NCBI GenBank assembly: GCA_028554755.1
Contig: JAPTOF010000001.1
Span: forward strand, 31,030,501-31,094,500
Direction: 5' to 3'
DNA length: 64,000 nt
DNA from: Cordia subcordata
Taxonomy: Eukaryota > Streptophyta > Magnoliopsida > Boraginales > Cordiaceae
The notes under the pieces were generated by a model, which was not told where the DNA came from, did no database searches, and worked only from the letters and a program-made list of their open reading frames with translations. The translations under genes and the position numbers were made by a program. Positions 57,056 to 64,000 of this stretch are shown piece by piece. Position 1 is the first letter of the stretch. Each line of letters starts with the position of its first letter.

Positions 57056-57068
57056 CATATACATATAC

Positions 57069-57101
<33 letters not shown>

Positions 57102-57110
57102 TATTATAAG
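57056..57110. repeat. TA/TATACA microsatellite
   Basis: ACATATACATATACATATAT passing into a long TA run. Surrounding sequence to 57360 is rich in the same words. Confidence 0.8.
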
Positions 57111-58460
57111 ATAGCTAAAATATCTGTAGTATAAAGCCTATATATGCACTTTTACTACAAAGTCATGCAAGTATATACATGTATACATACATATAAGCAT
57201 ACATAATATGCAAAATAATAAGTAATGTATGCTACAGTACATGCAACTTTCAAAATGCAAAGATATGGACTTCAAAGTTGTATTTTCTGTAGGAAAAGTT
57301 ATTTAAATGTAGCTTTAAGCATATATATACTTATAATGATAAGAATAAGCGAATAGAAAAAATATATAAATATGTATTAAGGAGAAAAGATGATCAAGTA
57401 TAAAAGAATCAAGACTTATGAGCAAGATGCATGAAGAATGCATGTAGTGTACAAAGTTATTGAGCTCTTATTATTTTGTTTATGTACTAAGACCAACTTA
57501 ACATAAGACTAATAAAGAGGAAAAGGGCTATAACTACAATATAGCTATAAGGTACACAAACTTCATTGACCATACTCCATAACCATGCTCCATCTCTTTT
57601 CTTTGCTCAAGCATGCTACTATACAAGACATTGAATATGCTAAAAGTAGTTGCAATTAGAGAGTAAAAACACATTTATGGCATCATCATAGTGTAGTTAA
57701 CACCAGTAAATTAATATATTAAACCCAATATATTCAACATCTTGTATCACAAATTTCTAGCCACTTAGACCATAAGTCAACAAAAAAATGCCATTGTATA
57801 TCTCAAATCATATCTTTCAACTAAATCATGACATAAGTCCATGAAAACTTGTTTAGATAACTAAAAATCTTGGTAACATTGAGATTCATTTCTTTCTAAA
57901 ATCTCATGAATGAATATATGGTCTTAGCTAATTGATGTACGCCATATGTTTTGCATAAGTATTCACTTGAATAGTATATAGCTATACAGTTACTAGTTAT
58001 TTGCAATAATTGGTTATGAAGGTACCTTATGTTTGAAAAATGTCTCTTATCTTCTACCTATTCATTACCATCATGATCATGATTATAGATGTCATCCACA
58101 ACATCACCAACATCCCAAACTCCATGTTTCTAACATAATAAGTAGAACATAAATATAATCAATCATATAATAATATAAAAATATTCATACATAAGCTCCA
58201 TGAAAGAAAAGTTTCATCGTTAACAATCCCAATATATTTAAAATATGATGATGATTATGAATGCAAATTCTAGATTTTTAGGTAACTTAGGTATCCTATT
58301 TGAACTCCCTTTCACTCGTTTCGAGATGGGTTCTTTTGTAAATCCTTATGGTAGTTATACTCTAACCAAGCAAGTCGGCTTTCATTACTTGGTAATTCCA
58401 TAAATGCTCATCGCGTTTCTATCTTGGTCATTAATTAATATGATAGAACATTAAAAAGCT
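57111..58460. other. Gene-free stretch inside the Harbinger element
   Basis: AT-rich and non-coding. CTATACTTATC / CATGATCATGATT words occur near 58070. Minus-strand codons just left of 58460 may still be eroded C-terminal sequence of the Myb-like protein. Confidence 0.4.
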
Positions 58461-59345
58461 TCAAATATCCATTCCAAACAACTTGCTTATTTTGATACAA
58501 TCTTCAATCTTTGGGTCAGGTGCACCTATGGAAGGTGATGTAACATTACTCATGTTAGAAACTGCTTTCAAACGATTACTAATATCCTCTTCAATAGAAG
58601 CTTGTGCTAATTTGATTGGCTTTTTTCTTTGCCTACTTGTGCTTCCCTTTCCACTCATTCTTTTCTTGGTTGTCACAGATAGGGTAGAGTCAACAGCAAC
58701 ACTAGTACCTATTCAAACATTGTGCTCCACAGTATCATTGTCACCACCACCTTCATTATTGTCTACAACAACATAATCTGCATTTTCATTATCATCCATA
58801 TTAATGTCCACTGAGTCGTCCTCTATACTATACTCTTAATTAGTTATATATAATTGACATGGTGCTCGATCTTTATCACTAGTTGAAGCAGTCTTAGAAA
58901 ATAAAGCGTCATAGCAGAAGTATATTAATGATAAATCTTTGTTCTTGAGCTTTTTGTAATCTTTTACTTACAGATATTTGAAGACACATTATAAGAGTAT
59001 TACTAAATAAATAAAGTAATATTGAGAACAAAAGGCGTTAAAGGTAGTACCTTAATTTTCTCCTCCCCATCACTCCTTAGATGCAATAATAGTCTTCTTT
59101 GTTCCGTCCCAACCAGTCTGATTTCGCCTCTTATAAGCTGTTTAAAAAGTTGCCACTCTTTCTTCATATAGAATCCCAATGATGTTTCATTTGCTTCTTG
59201 TCATATTTTCTTTTAATATGTTCATTGAATGTCTTAACCAAAATTTCCCAACCTTGTATTTTAAAAGATTGGCATGATTTATGTCCCTTCCCAATCTCTT
59301 CCTAATGAAGTTCAATGAATGCTATATGAGCTAAATCATTTCACT
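58461..59345 (-). pseudogene. Myb/SANT-like ORF of the Harbinger element
   Basis: The Myb/SANT-like DNA-binding domain is visible at about 59310-59040 (KIQGWEILVKTFNEHIKRKY, KKQMKHHWDSI, then after a shift TGWDGTKKTIIASKE followed by TGA where the family has Trp). A 71-codon downstream frame (58676-58461) is Lys/Arg-rich and ends PKIEDCIKISKLFGMDI, like the tail of such proteins. In PIF/Harbinger elements this partner protein is needed with the transposase. Broken by stops and shifts. Confidence 0.75.
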
Positions 59346-59563
59346 TAACATGCATCTTTTGTTACTACTATCCAGTAATCTGCTAGTATATACAAAAAAT
59401 AACAATTCCAGAAAATCAGTTTGCAAGCATACTCTAAATACAAGAAGCAAAATGTCATGAAGCATGTCTCGCTGAATACACAACATACAACATGGACAAT
59501 ATAAAAAGGTATATGACCAATCACCAAAATTGAGCACAAGTGGCTCGATCACTTAAAAGGTTA

Positions 59564-59900
59564 CACGCTACTAGAAATTGTTCAATTTGACATAGAAAAT
59601 TTGAGACGGAAATTTTCCATCTCAATTTGAGATGGATTTAGATGGAAACGTTGGACTAAATTTTCTAATAAGTTAATACAAATTTGAAACAGAATTTGAG
59701 ACGGATATTTGAGATGGAAATTTTTTTGTCTCAATTAGAGATGAAATTTTTTGTCTCAAAATTTGAGGTGTGAGTTTTTGAGACAAAAAATTTACATCTC
59801 AAATTCCGTGTCAAATTCATTTTGAGACAGAATTTTATAAGTTTGAGACAGAAATTTTTCGTCTCAAATTCAAAATTTTTTTAATGAGACTCTACTAACA
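59564..59900. repeat. CACTA-like terminus with subterminal repeat array
   Basis: CACGCTACTAGAAATTG is close to the CACTACTAGAAATT terminus of plant CACTA elements. About a dozen copies of TTTGAGACGGAAATTT or its complement (CGTCTCAAATT) follow in both orientations within 330 bp, as in CACTA subterminal regions that bind transposase. It appears to be an isolated end; no transposase nearby. Confidence 0.5.
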
Positions 59901-60998
59901 TAAAGCACCATGTGATTTGCAAATCTACCAACCATGCATAGAGCACTCTCGTGATTACATCTTGGCATATACATCATGATAATTATAGGACTATTTTGCA
60001 CAACTATTATTCGCACAATCTTTTATAGTCAAATATGGAAATCAGCAAGAGTTATTGATCTAAATTTATTTGTCTACTAACTTACTATTGAACATTTTAA
60101 CGATATCTAGAGGTAAATAAAGATCTAATTCCATGATCAACTACATTTATATATTCTAACTTGTCATTTGATATTATTTTTACTTCAATTCCCCTTAATT
60201 TTCATGGCTTCAAAGATATAGCTAGAATCAAGGCCCTTCTCGGAAATAATTTCTTCCACGCAATTCATATGGTGTAATAGATTATACAAATTGTACTAAG
60301 TGGAGCTTAGTTCTCATGGTAAATCTTATATTATAAAACTATTTAAGTATGCTAGATGTAACATGCATGTTCCATATTGCCACTTTACTATGTAATCCAT
60401 TAACTCTAGCTTTGTAAAACTGTTATATCAAAAAAAAAGAAAATTTCTATTGCAGATGAGTCATTTAGTGCTAAAAAGATAATTAAGTTGTTTCCCACTG
60501 TAAAATTCTGACGTCAAAGCTATTTGAGTATGGTAAGAAAAGGATCAATTATGTTCCATTTGCAAGTAATCTTCGACTGAAATATAAAAGAAATTGAAAC
60601 TTCATGCTGATATAAAAAACGTAACATATGCCATAAAAAGAAGGCCAACTATAAGCAAATAATTTCAATACTATTGGAACAAGAAAAAGCTTCTAAACCA
60701 AACTCGTGGCATGTTCTAATACAAAAATGTGAAATGTTAATCAAAAGAAAAATATGAAGAAAAGTTATTATTGTTTACCTAATGTGTTGGATGAACCCTA
60801 GAAGATGAAAACGTGAAAAGAAATTCCTAAAAGATTATAGATGTTCGTAAGTTGATATTTCTAGTTTTTTTTTTAAGGATAGTTTAGGAATAGAAATAAA
60901 AAAGTAAGGACAAAATAAATTTGGTCAAACTTGTCTTTTTTAAAATGTTTAAAGCCATAAAAAGTTAAAGATGGCAGTAAGGAGTCCTTTTTCCTTGC
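59901..60998. other. Gene-free stretch
   Basis: AT-rich, no open frame of note, no repeat recognised. It may be 5' sequence of the Harbinger element. Confidence 0.4.
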
Positions 60999-61353
60999 TT
61001 AGGCTATCTCCAATAGCTCACCCAAACATCAAAAACCCCCATATTTAGGGGAATGGTTGGTACTAATGTACTTCAACAATTCCTCTATCTCATTCTCAAA
61101 ATTTACATGTTTTCTGAATCCCGAAACAAAACACCAATATATAGAGGTTTATTCATCCCCAAAACCAACATCCAAACTCATCTCCCATATCTACAAAATA
61201 AAAAAAAAATAAGAAAGCTCCAACGGTCACTGAGATGAAAACAGCAATGGATATATTATCAGAACAGTCACTGAACAAAAAAATAAATAAATTTATGGCC
61301 TAAAAAAACAAAAATTACAAAGGGGCAAATTTTTTACCATTAGTGTTGATATG

Positions 61354-61361
61354 TATATAAG
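61354..61361 (+). promoter_or_regulatory. TATA box in element Z
   Basis: TATATAAG followed about 25 bases later by CATTCCATACACATCAAAA, a plausible transcription start, and an ATG at 61505. Confidence 0.45.
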
Positions 61362-61504
61362 CCAACCTTCTCCCATTCCATACACATCAAAAATATTTGA
61401 ATCAGTTTGAGAAGTAAAAGCCAGAAAAAGAAAAACTAAAAGATCCAAAAAAAATCCAAAAACATACAAAAATCTCAAGATATTATCTATTTTTATCAAG
61501 AAAA

Positions 61505-61738
61505 ATGGGTAGAAAAAGGGAATGGAGAAAAAAGAGGGATAGGGTGGGAATAAATTTTTTTTTTTCTCTAGTCGGGGAGGAGGGAGAAAGAAGGAGGAGA
61601 AGAGAAAGGAAAAGAAATTGTGGGGGAGGGGAGAAGAAAACGGTGGAGGAGGAGAGAAAGGAGAAGAAGAGGAAGAAAATAATTTTTGTTTTGTTTTTGC
61701 TTCTGATCGATGGAGGAGTGGGAGGGAATGATTGTTGA
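61505..61738 (+). CDS. Short Arg/Glu-rich ORF in element Z
   Basis: 77 codons starting MGRKREWRKKRDRVG, dominated by Arg, Lys, Glu and Gly from purine-rich DNA, with one hydrophobic run FVLFLLLIDGG near the end. A TATA box lies 145 bases upstream. No family recognised. It may be a first-exon relic of the parent transposon, or chance coding of a purine tract. Confidence 0.25.
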   Translation: MGRKREWRKKRDRVGINFFFSLVGEEGERRRRRERKRNCGGGEKKTVEEERKEKKRKKIIFVLFLLLIDGGVGGNDC

Positions 61739-62009
61739 TGGAGGCACGAATGGACTGAAAAGGAGTGCTTAGATTAGGTTTAGGTTATATATATATAGGC
61801 ATTCTTTTAAGATTATATTAAGTTTAGTTAGTATATTAATTATAATTTTAGACCACTATTTTTTTATTACAATTACATTCATATACTTTTTTAATTACAG
61901 TTTTAAACTTTAAACTTTATTTATTATTTGATTTTTAATTATTTTTTTTAGTGTTTCTAGTTATAATGTTTTTACAAGAATGTACATTATACTATTAATT
62001 GCAGTTTAT

Positions 62010-62011
<2 letters not shown>

Positions 62012-62068
<57 letters not shown>

Positions 62069-62088
62069 CAATAATAATAATAAGAATA

Positions 62089-62150
<62 letters not shown>

Positions 62151-62151
62151 T
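62012..62151. repeat. (TAA)n followed by (TTA)n, an inverted microsatellite pair
   Basis: About 18 TAA units (62012-62066), a 25-base mixed spacer, then about 20 TTA units (62091-62151). The second array is the complement of the first, so either strand could fold into a hairpin of about 55 bp. The poly-Ile and poly-Leu frames here are artefacts. Confidence 0.9.
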
Positions 62152-62721
62152 GATCGATTGAACATAAAGCTCTCATTGGCAAAAACAAGACGTAAAAGAA
62201 ATGACCGATTAAAATAAAGCTTGTATTGACTAAAAATGACTAATTTAAAAGAATAAAATAAAATAAAATAAACAATATAACATGGTCAAGAATTATACAA
62301 GATAAAAAATAATGTTAATGAAAATTTAAAAAATAAATTTAGTATTTTAAAATATAACATCTTTATTTATTAACGAAAAATGTTAAGTAGTTAAAATATA
62401 TTTTTAATGTAAACAATAAAAATATTAATAATTAAAAATCTAATACTATTATAAAAATAAATAATAAATAATAAATATACCAAATAATGTGTTTAATTAA
62501 AATAATAATGTGTTTAAGAGCAAAATAAAAATATAGGGCCCCTATAATAGTGGAAGTACTGAAGTGAAACTAAAATAGGAATTTCTTAAACTGAGTGTTT
62601 AACAAAAAATAAGGGAACTGTTAAAATAGAATTAAAAATAAGGGATCCTCAAATTTAAAAAGGTGATTCAAAATAGTTAAATATAAGGGAAAAGATAGGG
62701 GAGCTATTGGAGATATGCTTA

Positions 62722-64000
62722 AAGCCACTTAACAGAGCACTTTTTTATTAGAAAAAATGCATCTATTATCTTAAGTTGGGTTTTAAGTAGTTTTGAAGCG
62801 CTCCAAAACTTGAAACGAGAGGGCATGTCTCCAATGCAGCTCCAAATTACCTCTCCTTGCAATCTTGCTTTGCTATTTAGCATTTAATACTTTAAAGTCC
62901 GCAGAATTAGCATTTTAATTATCAATCATCAACAATTAGTAACACATCATCAAAACATACATCTTGCTAACATTTCACCTTTGCATTTACCCATGTCTCA
63001 GATTTCACAAATTTTTTTCCGCTCCTCTAATTAGACTCACCACCAATTTTTCAAAATAGCAACTCCATACATTAGCACTTTTTTTGGTTTTAATTTTTCA
63101 AATGTGTAACACAAGTATAGCTTTCCTTACTTCTTACAATATCAGTTATTTTTCAATAAATATTTATTTTATATTGTAAGTATTGTATCACAATAATATT
63201 AAATAATATAGTTTATGGTACTTTACTAGCATTATTGGCAATGAAGTGAGGTAAGAGTGGAATTTGCTAACCCCTACTTCATATATGGTAGAAAACCTTT
63301 ACCCTTACTGTTATCTTTCAACTGGGATAAACACCTGACCCTATCCCTACCCTTATCATATGCAAAAAGTTTATCCCAAGCCCCTGGCAAAATTAGATTA
63401 AAATCCCTATTTGTTAAAACGACGCGAGACTACTAGTAAAATTAGGTTAAAACCTCTATTTGTTAAAACCTATGTACTAATAACACATAAATAAATCTAA
63501 TACAAAAACATTTGCAAAGTGTCTTTGAAGAGATTTGGACTTTAGTTTTTAAAGTGGTATAATAAATTTTAACGGCTAAATTAAAAATTTTTCATTGATA
63601 TAACAATTATAATAAAAGTATATATTCCAAAAAAATTAAAAAATAGCTATAAAATAACTTAAATATAATATGGTATAGAATAACTTGAATAATAAAATCT
63701 CTTTATAATACAATATGATATCACTCTTGTTTCTCTCTAATTCTCTCTACTTCTGCTCTTTCTCTACTTCTTCTGCATAAGCTTCTATCATTCCAACTCC
63801 TTTTATAGCCAAAGATGAGGAGACTTTGCATTAAATGAGTGGATTTGGACATCTTCAACTTGTTGCATAAGTTGTAAGAAAGTCTCTAAGTTTTTCATTC
63901 TTTTCATGCTATGACAATTTCCTAAGCACTTTATAGTCATCATATATTGACTTTTAGCAAAATTAATTTTGCAACTTGTGAATGTCCATTTGACAACACT
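62722..64000. other. Gene-free stretch to the window end
   Basis: AT-rich. GAGGGCATGTCTCCAATGCAGCTCC at about 62820 resembles yet another ..TCTCCAATG.. transposon terminus. A direct repeat (AAAATTAGRTTAAAAYCYCTATTTGTTAAAAC) lies at 63390-63470. No gene was found. Confidence 0.4.

Larger units (their letters stand above)
61002..62718. mobile_element. Harbinger-like non-autonomous element Z, TSD TTA
   Basis: The left end GGCTATCTCCAATAGCTC is matched by GAGCTATTGGAGATATGC at the right end (16-17 of 18 positions), and both are flanked by TTA (60999-61001 and 62719-62721), the target duplication of PIF/Harbinger elements. 1717 bp. It contains a TATA box, a short ORF and two large trinucleotide arrays but no transposase. 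Confidence 0.75.

Noticed and set aside
61999..62217. Poly-Ile/Leu frames that look like membrane proteins
   Set aside because: They are translations of the TAA/TTA microsatellites.

Overview
The window looks like nuclear DNA of a flowering plant, most likely a eudicot. It is AT-rich, holds one recognisable host gene, and is otherwise transposable elements of typical plant lineages. The host gene is GUN4, the plastid tetrapyrrole-binding protein, on the minus strand at 1096-1881. It appears intact and intronless, with a chloroplast transit peptide and an acidic C-terminal tail.

Layout. 1-2.1 kb: a MITE end, then GUN4 and its promoter. 2.5-5.7 kb: small DNA transposons, including a hAT-like element (4808-5650) with a perfect 8-bp target-site duplication (TSD). 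9.0-43.6 kb: possibly an old CACTA element, now almost filled by other insertions. 9688-34707: a Ty1/copia element (D). Its 5' LTR holds a gag-only gypsy-type element (G1, 9828-18847), and G1's own LTR holds a solo LTR of the same family (B). D's interior holds a further LTR of that family (E), and E holds a SIRE-like copia element with an env-like ORF (F, 23563-32148). 34992-40566: a nearly complete Tork/Tnt1-like copia element (H). 42771-43021: a fragment of plastid 23S rRNA. 45.2-52.7 kb: a gypsy element (G2) whose single LTR lies between two pieces of internal region. 54.4-59.3 kb: a decayed PIF/Harbinger transposon with a Myb/SANT ORF and a transposase whose 3' part is tandemly duplicated. 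61002-62718: a non-autonomous Harbinger-like element with a TTA TSD.

No protein-coding system other than GUN4 looks functional. The frequent premature stops in the retroelements are mostly explained by C-to-T or G-to-A changes, as expected of methylated, silenced DNA.

Three observations stand out. First, clusters of a GGTCGACC-like palindrome sit just upstream of TATA boxes in at least three repeat families that look unrelated (the gypsy LTRs, the SIRE-like copia LTR, and a third dispersed repeat), with another cluster ahead of the env-like ORF. Second, all five gypsy-family LTRs keep an 82-83-bp block of stem-loops with conserved spacing and one apparent compensatory change. Third, the leader of element H carries 14 W-box cores (TTGACC or TTGACT) in about 230 bp. 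All statements come from reading the sequence by eye; no search or alignment was run.
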